The translations under genes were made by a program, and so were the position numbers. DNA of 14,674 bases from CAITQP01 sp964533145 (GTDB lineage Bacteria; Patescibacteriota; Minisyncoccia; Phycocordibacterales; UBA9973), in assembly GCA_964533145.1 (NCBI GenBank), contig CAZHLG010000019.1:1-14674 (forward strand), given 5' to 3'. Positions 9,342 through 14,674 of this stretch are shown here, in pieces. Numbering within the stretch: the stretch's first letter is position 1; the number at the start of each line of letters is the position of its first letter. The notes beneath the pieces are model-generated. The model was not told the origin of the DNA and ran no database searches. It was given only the letters and a program-made list of their open reading frames with translations.

Positions 9342-10016
9342 ATGTCTGACTACAAACGCTACGCGATCGTGTTCGTGATCACCCTGGCTCTCTTCTTGAC
9401 CGGCTTCTATTTGAGCAACCATTTCGGGAACAAGAAGATCTCCTCGCTCAAGACGATCCAGGATCAGATCGCGCTCAACATTCTCTCCTCCGAGACGCAG
9501 TACATGCTGCTCTCAGAGACTGCATGCGATGCCAGTTCGAGTGCCGTGCTGTCCGAAGAGCTCTCCACGCTCTCCGACAAGCTCGACTACGGCGAGCGCA
9601 CGATCGGTGCCCATAATCCGGACATTGTCTCGCTCCGCAGCTACTTCTCGCTGCTTGAGATCAAGGACCTGTTGCTGCTCCGCCGCGTCGACGAGCGCTG
9701 CAAGACGCACACGCCGACCGTGATCTATTTTTATTCGAACGAAGACGATTGCGAGGATTGCGCCCGCCAGTGGCGCGCACTCTCCGCGCTCCGCGACGAG
9801 AACCCGGAAGTGCGCGTGTATGTCTTTGAGGCAAAGTCTGAGCTTTCTGCCGTGCAGACGCTCGCCAAGCTGTATGCCGTGGGCGAGCTGCCGTCGGTGA
9901 TCGTCGAAGGCAAGACGTACGCCGGATTCACCGAGCTCGACACGCTCAAATCGCTCCTCAAGCTCAAGGCAAAAAAGCCGGCTATCGATACGGGCGCCAA
10001 GACGGGCGAACGCTAG
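9342..10016 (+). CDS. Membrane-anchored thioredoxin-like protein
   Basis: A 224-aa protein with one N-terminal membrane segment (about 7-24), probably leaving the rest outside the membrane. Residues 30-120 form a mostly helical linker with two Cys (62, 120). Residues 125-205 form a thioredoxin-like fold with VIYFYSNEDDCEDC, where C137-x2-C140 is the redox pair. ELPSVIV (182-188) provides the cis-Pro (P184), and the fold ends in a typical terminal helix. The active-site dipeptide Glu-Asp (CEDC) is unlike thioredoxin's CGPC. It may be an envelope disulfide or thiol enzyme, or a structural relative. It lies 6 bases after the processive glycosyltransferase and 3 bases before gtrA, so it is part of the envelope operon. 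Its substrate is unknown. Confidence 0.75.
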   Translation: MSDYKRYAIVFVITLALFLTGFYLSNHFGNKKISSLKTIQDQIALNILSSETQYMLLSETACDASSSAVLSEELSTLSDKLDYGERTIGAHNPDIVSLRSYFSLLEIKDLLLLRRVDERCKTHTPTVIYFYSNEDDCEDCARQWRALSALRDENPEVRVYVFEAKSELSAVQTLAKLYAVGELPSVIVEGKTYAGFTELDTLKSLLKLKAKKPAIDTGAKTGER

Positions 10017-10019
10017 GCC

Positions 10020-10469
10020 ATGACGGACACTGGCAGCAGGCGCACGGTCATCGGGCAGCTAGGACGCTTCGTGGTCTCAGGGGTCGGCGCGACCGCCGTC
10101 GATCTTGCCGCGCTTAACGTGCTCATGCTTGCGTTTCCTCCGGAACAACACGCATTCGGCCCGGACACGTACGTCGTTCTCAAGAGCTGCTCGTTCGTTG
10201 CTGCTGCGACGTTTGCGTATTTCGCGAACAAATATTTCACGTTCAGAGTACGCCAGTCCGCCCGGGTCCGGGAAGTCGGACGGTTCGGGCTTGTCGCCGC
10301 GGTCGGATTCGCGGTGAACGTGCTGCTGCCGACTGTGTTTTTCGGCATGCTTTCGAACGCAGCGTTGTTCGATCCGCTTGTGCGGGCAAATGTCGCTTCG
10401 ATGATGGGCACCTGCGTGAGTTTGGTCGTGAACTTTGTCGGCTATAAGCGGTTTGTCTTCAAGGCATGA
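10020..10469 (+). CDS. gtrA: GtrA family membrane protein (probable polyprenyl-phosphate-sugar flippase)
   Basis: A 149-aa protein with four membrane segments (about 15-38, 52-69, 87-110 and 122-142). It has the family hallmarks RFVVSGVGATAVD (16-28), N70-KYFTF and the C-terminal NFVGYKRFVF (138-147). GtrA proteins are thought to move polyprenyl-phosphate-linked sugars across the membrane. The start ATG 10020 is 3 bases after the previous stop. The stop overlaps the next ATG in an ATGA arrangement (10466-10469), which indicates translational coupling with the membrane glycosyltransferase. Confidence 0.9.
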   Translation: MTDTGSRRTVIGQLGRFVVSGVGATAVDLAALNVLMLAFPPEQHAFGPDTYVVLKSCSFVAAATFAYFANKYFTFRVRQSARVREVGRFGLVAAVGFAVNVLLPTVFFGMLSNAALFDPLVRANVASMMGTCVSLVVNFVGYKRFVFKA

Positions 10470-11914
10470 CGGGTTTTTCCAGACAGCTCAAAAACATGCC
10501 GTTCATCGCCTGGCTCATCGGCGGCTATGCTGCTGTCGAATTCGTGCTTTCGCGCATACCGGCGGCTCTCTCATGGGACGGTTCCGTGTATGTTGGAATG
10601 GGAAAATACTTGTATTCGTCCGGTGCGGTTGGTCTGTGGGAGACGCTCCGTCCTGTGGGACTGCCGGTGCTCCTCGGTGCTGCATGGAAGGCGGGCCTTG
10701 ATCCGTATCGTTTCGGACAGTATGTCGCCATTGCCGGAGCCTGCCTGTGCTTGTATTTCGCGTATCGTTTAGGCGACGCGCTGCGGCCCGGGGCGGGGAA
10801 TTTTGCCGCAGTGCTCGTTGCCATGACCCCGCTTTTTTTGACATACGCGTCGATCCCGATGACCGACATCATCTCGACGGCTTTTGCCCTTGCTTCCGTG
10901 AATGCTGCGCTCCGAACGGCCGGCGGCCGCGGGTACGCGGCCGCCGGCCTCTACGCAAGCCTCGCCTTCCTTTTCCGGTTTCCGCACGGCCTGGTTTTCG
11001 TGGTGTCCGGAGCGGTCATTGTCATGCGTGAGTGGCGGAAGTTCATGGCAGGCGATCGCCGTGCCGCTCTTGTCTCCGCGGGATGGTATGTGCTCGGATT
11101 CTGTGTGCTCACGCTCATGTTTTTCGGCGCGAATGCCGTGGCGTATGGCGACGCGTTTCTTCCGCTCCGCGCCGGTTCGGCCATCATACGCAATCTGCCT
11201 GAACTGTATCGGCAAGCGCCCGGGTTTTATGTCGTCTCGCTGCTGAAGGCGAACATCCTTGCCGGATGCGTGCTTGTCACGCTCGGCCTCGCGCTCGCTG
11301 CGCGGCGCTCGGCCGATGCCCGTATCCGGTACGGCGCAGTCTTTCTGTATCTTGCGCTGTATCTTGCATACTTCACCCGACTGCCGCACAAGGAACTCCG
11401 CTATTCGCTCGCATTTCTCCCGATGGTTCTTGTGATTGCCGGTGTCGGCCTCTCGTGGGCAACTTGGCGCCTTGGCGGCAGAAAGGTCGCCATGTCCGTG
11501 CTTATTGCATGCAGCGTGTGGGGCGCCTGGTCTGCACGGACTGTCGCCCGATCGTTCCAGAAAAACGATCAGATATACGATGTCGTGGGCACGGCCCTTG
11601 GCGAGTACGAGCGCCGCACCGGGCGCGTCCCCGGAGTGCTCTCAGCGTCGCCGTTTCCCGCCGCGGTCTCAGACGCGCGCGTTCCGGCGACGCTCTACGA
11701 CGACTGGCGTGAAGTTTTGATCAAATACGAGGCGAACCGCGCCGGCCTGACGCATGTGCTGCTCGACATGTGCACGCTCGAAACGGTGTGCCGGTTCGAT
11801 TCGGGCTGCACGGAAGGGAAGGCGGCCGCGCTCTCGCGCATCTCATCCGAATCTCGCGTCGCCGCGGATGGCGCCGCCGGCCGCTGCCGTGTTACGCTGT
11901 ACGAACGCATATGA
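10466..11914 (+). CDS. GT-C fold membrane glycosyltransferase (GT39/PMT/ArnT-like)
   Basis: A 482-aa protein with about 9-11 hydrophobic segments up to near residue 350 and a soluble C-terminal part (about 365-482). The first outer loop has WDGSVYVGMGKYLY (37-50) with the acidic Asp38, followed by LRPVGLPVLLG (61-71), the layout of GT-C enzymes that take sugar from a polyprenyl phosphate outside the membrane. A second loop carries MTD (132-134). The acceptor (glycan, lipid or protein) cannot be read from the sequence. The soluble tail has several Cys (C449 region, TLETVC and DSGC). It is joined to gtrA by ATGA at 10466 and to the following GT2 by ATGA at 11911. A second in-frame Met at residue 11 is a possible start. 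A perfect 14-bp inverted repeat lies inside the gene at 10918-10949. Confidence 0.82.
   Translation: MTGFSRQLKNMPFIAWLIGGYAAVEFVLSRIPAALSWDGSVYVGMGKYLYSSGAVGLWETLRPVGLPVLLGAAWKAGLDPYRFGQYVAIAGACLCLYFAYRLGDALRPGAGNFAAVLVAMTPLFLTYASIPMTDIISTAFALASVNAALRTAGGRGYAAAGLYASLAFLFRFPHGLVFVVSGAVIVMREWRKFMAGDRRAALVSAGWYVLGFCVLTLMFFGANAVAYGDAFLPLRAGSAIIRNLPELYRQAPGFYVVSLLKANILAGCVLVTLGLALAARRSADARIRYGAVFLYLALYLAYFTRLPHKELRYSLAFLPMVLVIAGVGLSWATWRLGGRKVAMSVLIACSVWGAWSARTVARSFQKNDQIYDVVGTALGEYERRTGRVPGVLSASPFPAAVSDARVPATLYDDWREVLIKYEANRAGLTHVLLDMCTLETVCRFDSGCTEGKAAALSRISSESRVAADGAAGRCRVTLYERI
10918..10949 (+). repeat. Perfect 14-bp inverted repeat inside the GT-C gene
   Basis: GGCCGGCGGCCGCG (10918-10931) and CGCGGCCGCCGGCC (10936-10949) are perfect reverse complements around a GGTA loop. 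The stretch encodes part of TAGGRGYAAAGLYA, a short Gly/Ala loop between membrane segments (about residues 151-164). The hairpin would be very stable in the mRNA. Confidence 0.85.
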
Positions 11915-12648
11915 GCATCCGGCTGTCTGTCATCATTCCCGCATACAACGAAGAAAAGCGCATCGCGCCGACGATACGCGAGACTTGCGCGTACCTTGCC
12001 GCGCAGGGCTACCAAAGCGAAGTGATCGTCGCGCTCAACAATTGCACCGATGCGACGGCCGTCGTCGTGGCGTCGCTTGAAGCCGAATTTCCCATGCTCC
12101 GCCATATCGATCTCGGCTTTGTCAGAAGCCCCTCCGGAACAAAAGGACTTGCAGTGGCGCACGGCATGCGCGCGGCCTGCGGCGAGTACCGCATCTATAT
12201 GGACGCCGACAATGCGGCGAAGATAGGGGAGATCGAGAAGTTGTGGCCGCTTGCGGACGAGGGGTGCGACGTCGTCTTCGGTTCCCGCTATGTGTCCGGC
12301 GCCGACCGCACGGTTTCCTGGCATCGCCGTGCACTTTCGCGAGTCGGCAACCTCCTGGTCCGCGCGCTGCTTCTGCCGGGCGTGCGCGACACGCAGTGCG
12401 CGTTCAAGCTCTTTACGGCTCGGGCCGCCGAAGCCGTGTTTTCCCGTCTCACCATCGCCGGCTGGGGTTTCGATATGGAAGCGCTCTACATTGCCCGCAG
12501 GCTCGGATTGTCTTTGCGCGAAGTGCCCATCGTCTGGCGCGAAGTCGGCGATTCATCGCTCAAAGCCCGGGCTTTCCGTACGGCCCTGCACGACCTGCTC
12601 ACGGTTCGTTTCCGAGCTTGGGCTGGGAAGTACCGCTCATCGCGTTAA
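11911..12648 (+). CDS. Alg5/GtrB-like GT2 (polyprenyl-phosphate glycosyltransferase)
   Basis: A 245-aa cytoplasmic-face enzyme expected to charge a polyprenyl phosphate with a sugar from a nucleotide donor, as dolichyl-phosphate glucosyltransferase does. Seen: VIIPAYNEEKRI (7-18), the metal-binding DAD (98-100, in MDADNAAK), GSRYVSGADR (124-133), DTQCAFKLF (160-168), GWGFDMEALYIA (184-195) and EVPIVW (204-209). The block after GVRDTQC closely follows the Alg5 pattern. The usual DDGSxD nucleotide-binding motif is replaced by ALNNCTDAT (41-49), an odd feature. No membrane segments are present, unlike GtrB proper, which has two at the C-terminus. The start ATG 11911 overlaps the previous stop (ATGA). 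The stop is shared head-on with the minus-strand HNH gene through the palindrome TTAA. Confidence 0.87.
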   Translation: MSIRLSVIIPAYNEEKRIAPTIRETCAYLAAQGYQSEVIVALNNCTDATAVVVASLEAEFPMLRHIDLGFVRSPSGTKGLAVAHGMRAACGEYRIYMDADNAAKIGEIEKLWPLADEGCDVVFGSRYVSGADRTVSWHRRALSRVGNLLVRALLLPGVRDTQCAFKLFTARAAEAVFSRLTIAGWGFDMEALYIARRLGLSLREVPIVWREVGDSSLKARAFRTALHDLLTVRFRAWAGKYRSSR

Positions 12649-13061
12649 ACCCGTTTGTTCTTAAGATATTTGTTTTTTCTCCACGCCCTGCCGTTTCCAT
12701 TATTGAAGTTCTTGTATGTACCAGTAAGCGAGTGGCAGTTTGGACAGAGCATGCGAAGGTTCGATTCTTTGTTGTTCAGGGAGTTTCCGTCAATGTGATC
12801 AATCTCAAGAGGAACTCTTCCTGAAAGGGAATGTATTCTGTCCCAGCCGCACAAACAGCACCGTGGGTATTTCTGACGGAGATATTTTTTGATGTGACCG
12901 GATATGTTTCCCGTATGTATGCCGATGTTTCCTGTCTGTTTTTCTTTTTTCCATTCTGAAATATATTGATGGAATTTTTTCTCCGTCTGACATTTGTTCG
13001 AGCAGTATTCGTATTGATGCCGTCTCGTTAATTCGAGGTTGCACTGTTTGCATCTGAGCAT
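12645..13061 (-). CDS. HNH endonuclease, free-standing, zinc-ribbon type
   Basis: A 138-aa protein. An N-terminal zinc ribbon (C4-x2-C7, C20-x3-C24) resembles that of phage and mobile HNH proteins. The HNH domain shows C68-x2-C71, then EIDHIDGN (86-93, His89), Asn101 and CPNCH (106-110), all in place for a beta-beta-alpha-metal nuclease with a structural zinc. A basic tail ends the protein. ATG 13061 is chosen because it puts the first Cys pair at the usual position near the N-terminus; a TTG at 13088 would add 9 residues and start inside the tRNA terminator. TACAAT (13073-13068, minus) could be a -10 box with an almost leaderless start. The gene is AT-richer than its neighbours (roughly 35-50% GC by hand count over three lines), which suggests transfer. 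The role could be homing or defence; only nuclease activity is supported. Confidence 0.85.
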   Translation of the reverse strand: MLRCKQCNLELTRRHQYEYCSNKCQTEKKFHQYISEWKKEKQTGNIGIHTGNISGHIKKYLRQKYPRCCLCGWDRIHSLSGRVPLEIDHIDGNSLNNKESNLRMLCPNCHSLTGTYKNFNNGNGRAWRKNKYLKNKRV

Positions 13062-13089
13062 GTGTTCATTGTAAAAAACAGCGTTCAAG

Positions 13090-13133
13090 AAAAAATCAAG
13101 GAAGATGCGTATCGTTGCATCTTCCTTGATTTT
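13090..13133 (-). terminator. 17-bp intrinsic terminator of tRNA-Thr
   Basis: Bases 13092-13108 and 13117-13133 are perfect 17-nt reverse complements around an 8-base loop. Read on the minus strand, the stem begins 4 bases after the tRNA and ends in a run of six T (13095-13090). On the plus strand it ends in TTTTG, so weak bidirectional stopping is possible and would also protect the tRNA from read-through from the glycosyltransferase side. Confidence 0.88.
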
Positions 13134-13137
13134 GTTG

Positions 13138-13210
13138 AGCCACCTCCCGGATTCGAACCGGGGACATCCATATTACAAGTATGGCGCTCTACCAACTGAG
13201 CTAAGGCGGC
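13138..13210 (-). tRNA. tRNA-Thr (anticodon TGT)
   Basis: A 73-nt cloverleaf read on the minus strand. The acceptor GCCGCCT pairs with AGGTGGC with one G-U pair. The D arm is GCTC-AGTTGGTA-GAGC. The anticodon stem CCATA/TATGG closes the loop CTTGTAA, with TGT at 13177-13175, which reads ACA and, by wobble, other Thr codons. The variable loop is 5 nt. The T arm is CCCGG-TTCGAAT-CCGGG. The discriminator is U73. CCA is not encoded (CAAC follows), so it must be added by the tRNA nucleotidyltransferase. No intron interrupts it, despite the neighbouring HNH gene. Confidence 0.97.
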
Positions 13211-13224
13211 GCGCACCGCACATA

Positions 13225-13230
13225 AGTATA
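13225..13230 (-). promoter_or_regulatory. Candidate -10 box for tRNA-Thr
   Basis: TATACT on the minus strand (13230-13225) lies 14 bases before the tRNA and immediately after the stop codon of the upstream gene. No good -35 box is seen at 16-18 bases further up. The predicted transcription start is near 13218. The support is the match to the hexamer used upstream of rpoD, DUF378, the processive GT2 and tsf. Confidence 0.55.
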
Positions 13231-13232
13231 CC

Positions 13233-13652
13233 TTATTTTTCTTCTGCTTCAGTCGCAGTCTGAACGCTTTCGCCGCGGGTCTCGGCGACGACCGCTTCTT
13301 TGTGGGCGCGGATGTCTTCGATGAATCCCGACGGCTTGCCGCCGCCGCTGCGATAGTGCCCGTTGCGGTGCAGGAAGCGCATGAGACGCTCCTTGATGGC
13401 ACGGTCGGCGCGGCGGAGCCAGCTGGCGACGATGATCCATCCCTTGAGCGCGAGCAGCACCGAATGATGCGCTGTGAATTTTGCGAGCTCGATCAGGCGC
13501 TGGCGCACGGCTTCGATCGAGAGCTCGGTCCAGTCGGCTTCTTCGTACGTGCCCGCCGAGTACTTGCCGCTGCGGACAAGCCATACTTTGCGGGCGATCA
13601 TGGCGAATGCCAGGGCGACCGAACAGAAGAATAGTGCGATGGTGAATATCAT
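13233..13652 (-). CDS. Membrane-anchored hypothetical protein downstream of tsf
   Basis: A 139-aa protein not matched to a named family. One N-terminal membrane segment (about 2-20, IFTIALFFCSVALAFAMIA) is followed by a basic flank (RKVW), so the rest is probably cytoplasmic. Residues 35-95 are predicted to be mostly helical and amphipathic, with a more hydrophobic stretch at about 66-78 (VLLALKGWIIVAS) that could lie in or on the membrane. Next comes a basic patch (ADRAIKERLMRFLHRNGHYRSGGGK, about 81-105) and an acidic tail. ATG 13652 is chosen because it begins the hydrophobic segment; the longer frame upstream overlaps tsf and is Arg/Ser-rich out-of-frame sequence. It starts 22 bases after the tsf stop, so it is probably co-transcribed with tsf. 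No function is proposed. Confidence 0.75.
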   Translation of the reverse strand: MIFTIALFFCSVALAFAMIARKVWLVRSGKYSAGTYEEADWTELSIEAVRQRLIELAKFTAHHSVLLALKGWIIVASWLRRADRAIKERLMRFLHRNGHYRSGGGKPSGFIEDIRAHKEAVVAETRGESVQTATEAEEK

Positions 13653-13674
13653 ATCGGGTGCGCGCGGACGCCGG

Positions 13675-14448
13675 TTAGGCGGCCGCGACGCGGGAGAACG
13701 AGACGAGTTCCGCGCCTGCCTGCTTGAGCAGGGCGGCGATCGTCGTGTCAGGATTCTTGATGAATGCCTGATCAAGGAGCGTGCGCTCCTTGAAGAATGT
13801 GTCGATCTTGCCGGCGAGCATCTTTTCCTGGATGTCGGCCGGCTTGCCGGAGTTGGCGACCTCTTCGGCGAACATCGCCTTGACGCTGTCCGTCGCCTCG
13901 GCCGGAACGTCGGCGCGGGTCTTGTATTCCGGGTTCATCGCGGCGATGTGCATGGCGATGTCCCTGGCGAGGGCCTCGGTGCCGCCGGACAGGCCGACTG
14001 CTGCGCCGACGCGGCCGTCATGCACGTAGGTGCCGGTGACCGGCGCTTCGACGACGGCGAGCTCGCCGAACTGGATGTTTTCGCCGAGCTTCTGAATGCC
14101 CTCGGAGATGAGCTCCGCGGACGCCGCCTTCGCGGCGTCCGCCCCTTCGGCGAGCGCCTTCTGGGCAAGCGTTTCGGCGATGGCGACGAAATCCGCGTTC
14201 TTGGCGACGAAGTCTGTTTCGCAGCGGAGCGCGAAGAGCACGGCATGGCCGGCAGCCTCTGCCTTTGCGACCGCGCCTGCGGCCGCTTCGCGGTCCGATT
14301 TCTTGGCCGCGATCTCGGTCGATTTTTTCTTGAGGATGAGCAGCGCCTTTTCCATATCGCCGCCGGACTCCTCGAGAGCCTTCTTGCACTGCATCACGGA
14401 GACGCCGGTCTTGTCACGCAATTCTTTGACTTGTTCTGTGGTGATCAT
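13675..14448 (-). CDS. tsf: Translation elongation factor Ts
   Basis: The guanine nucleotide exchange factor for EF-Tu, cytoplasmic, 257 aa (E. coli has 283). The N-terminal UBA-like domain is seen in VKELRDKTGVSVMQCKKALEE (7-27). The exchange motif TDFVAKN (78-84) contacts the EF-Tu nucleotide site. The C-terminal subdomain includes TYVHDGRVGAAVGLSGG, and the end LLKQAGAELVSFSRV matches the family. A low-complexity Ala-rich loop (about 98-112) coincides with a perfect inverted repeat. The start ATG 14448 begins MITTEQVKELR as in relatives. No Shine-Dalgarno precedes it; instead an extended -10 box lies 9 bases upstream. It follows rpsB in the conserved rpsB-tsf order with a 25-base gap. Confidence 0.97.
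   Translation of the reverse strand: MITTEQVKELRDKTGVSVMQCKKALEESGGDMEKALLILKKKSTEIAAKKSDREAAAGAVAKAEAAGHAVLFALRCETDFVAKNADFVAIAETLAQKALAEGADAAKAASAELISEGIQKLGENIQFGELAVVEAPVTGTYVHDGRVGAAVGLSGGTEALARDIAMHIAAMNPEYKTRADVPAEATDSVKAMFAEEVANSGKPADIQEKMLAGKIDTFFKERTLLDQAFIKNPDTTIAALLKQAGAELVSFSRVAAA
14117..14142 (-). repeat. Perfect 11-bp inverted repeat inside tsf
   Basis: GCGGACGCCGC (14117-14127) and GCGGCGTCCGC (14132-14142) are perfect reverse complements around a 4-base loop (GAAG on the coding strand). The region encodes the Ala-rich stretch EGADAAKAASAEL of EF-Ts. Confidence 0.8.
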
Positions 14449-14457
14449 ATGCAGGTA

Positions 14458-14466
14458 AGTATAGCA
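14458..14466 (-). promoter_or_regulatory. Extended -10 promoter for tsf
   Basis: On the minus strand TGCTATACT (14466-14458) lies in the 25-base gap between rpsB and tsf, 9 bases before the tsf ATG. No -35 match is seen at the right distance inside rpsB. Transcription should start about 3 bases before the ATG, or at it, giving a leaderless or almost leaderless tsf mRNA in addition to any read-through from rpsB. Confidence 0.6.
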
Positions 14467-14473
14467 AACTTGA

Positions 14474-14674
14474 TTAGTGCTTGTAGGCGTCGGCGAGGCG
14501 CTTCACGATGAAGTCGATCGACGCGCGGGAGGAATCGTTCGCAAGAACGGGGTAGGTGACAGCGGTGATGTCGCAGTCGGTGCTTGCGACGGCGATCGTC
14601 GGAATGCCGAGGCGGGCGGCCTCGCGCACGGCGATCTCCTCCTTCTTCGGGTCGACGATGAGAAGCGCGTCCGG
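14474..14674 (-). CDS. rpsB: 30S ribosomal protein uS2 (3' end, partial)
   Basis: The last 66 codons plus the stop of uS2, running off the right edge of the window. The visible protein begins PDALLIVDPKKEEIAVREAA and continues RLGIPTIAVASTDCDITAVTYPV to LANDSSRASIDFIVKRLADAYKH. The blocks DPKKEEIAVREAARLGIP and YPVLANDSSRASIDFI are the standard C-terminal uS2 signature (usually DPKKE..A..EA..LGIP and YPIPGNDD). The protein binds the 30S platform and bridges S1 in many bacteria. The rpsB-tsf order is conserved across bacteria. Confidence 0.95.
   Translation of the reverse strand, partial: PDALLIVDPKKEEIAVREAARLGIPTIAVASTDCDITAVTYPVLANDSSRASIDFIVKRLADAYKH

Noticed and set aside
12645..13210. 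Group I or II intron linked to the HNH gene and tRNA-Thr
   Set aside because: The tRNA is continuous over 73 nt with a normal anticodon loop, and no intron core pairing was recognised around the HNH gene.
13474..14511. 345-codon plus-strand open frame across tsf
   Set aside because: It is antisense to tsf and its downstream neighbour, which have clear family motifs. The translation is an Arg/Gly/Asp-rich shadow with no domain.

Overview
The window looks like a piece of a small-genome Patescibacteria (CPR) chromosome, most likely from the Parcubacteria side. The grounds are rpoC, dnaG and rpoD in a row, a sigma factor with a long Lys/Ala/Pro-rich N-terminal tail, short genes with almost no intergenic DNA, very few Shine-Dalgarno sequences, an Alg5-like glycosyltransferase beside GtrA, and a DUF378 mini membrane protein. 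This placement is inference; no 16S gene is present. TGA is used as a normal stop (for example at 7632-7634 and 9333-9335) and Trp is encoded by TGG, so the standard bacterial code applies and not the Gracilibacteria/Absconditabacteria TGA=Gly code. GC is high (about 60%) except in two clearly AT-richer patches: the ABC exporter gene (about 5825-7634) and the HNH gene (about 12650-13090).

Layout. 3-2642 (+): the last 879 codons of rpoC, whose 5' end lies outside. 2656-2686: a perfect 14-bp hairpin. 2712-4505 (+): DNA primase dnaG. 4544-5824 (+): primary sigma factor rpoD. 5817-7634 (+): an ABC exporter half-transporter starting inside the rpoD stop region. 7747-8019 (+): a 90-aa DUF378 protein with its own promoter and a clean intrinsic terminator. 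8100-9335 (+): a processive GT2 synthase, followed by a membrane-anchored thioredoxin-like protein (9342-10016). 10020-12648 (+): GtrA, a GT-C membrane glycosyltransferase and an Alg5/GtrB-like GT2, the last three linked by ATGA overlaps. The strand then switches. On the minus strand are an HNH nuclease (12645-13061), tRNA-Thr(TGT) (13138-13210), a 139-aa membrane-anchored unknown (13233-13652), tsf (13675-14448) and the 3' end of rpsB (14474-14674).

How the genes work together. The outer parts are core information processing: RNA polymerase beta', primase, primary sigma, ribosomal protein uS2, EF-Ts and a tRNA. The middle is a cell-envelope block. One GT2 carries all the marks of a polysaccharide synthase. 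The gtrA / GT-C / GT2 trio has the parts of a lipid-linked sugar pathway: charge a polyprenyl phosphate with a sugar inside, flip it, and transfer it outside.

The most useful regulatory observation is a recurring TATACT -10 box. It lies just upstream of rpoD, DUF378, the processive GT2, tRNA-Thr and tsf, twice in extended form (TGCTATACT), and was not seen inside genes. At tsf it sits so close to the ATG that the mRNA should be almost leaderless. No clearly new multi-gene system is proven here; the best candidates for follow-up are the compact glycosylation trio, the processive GT2/thioredoxin pair, and the GC-rich perfect hairpins that recur both between and inside genes.
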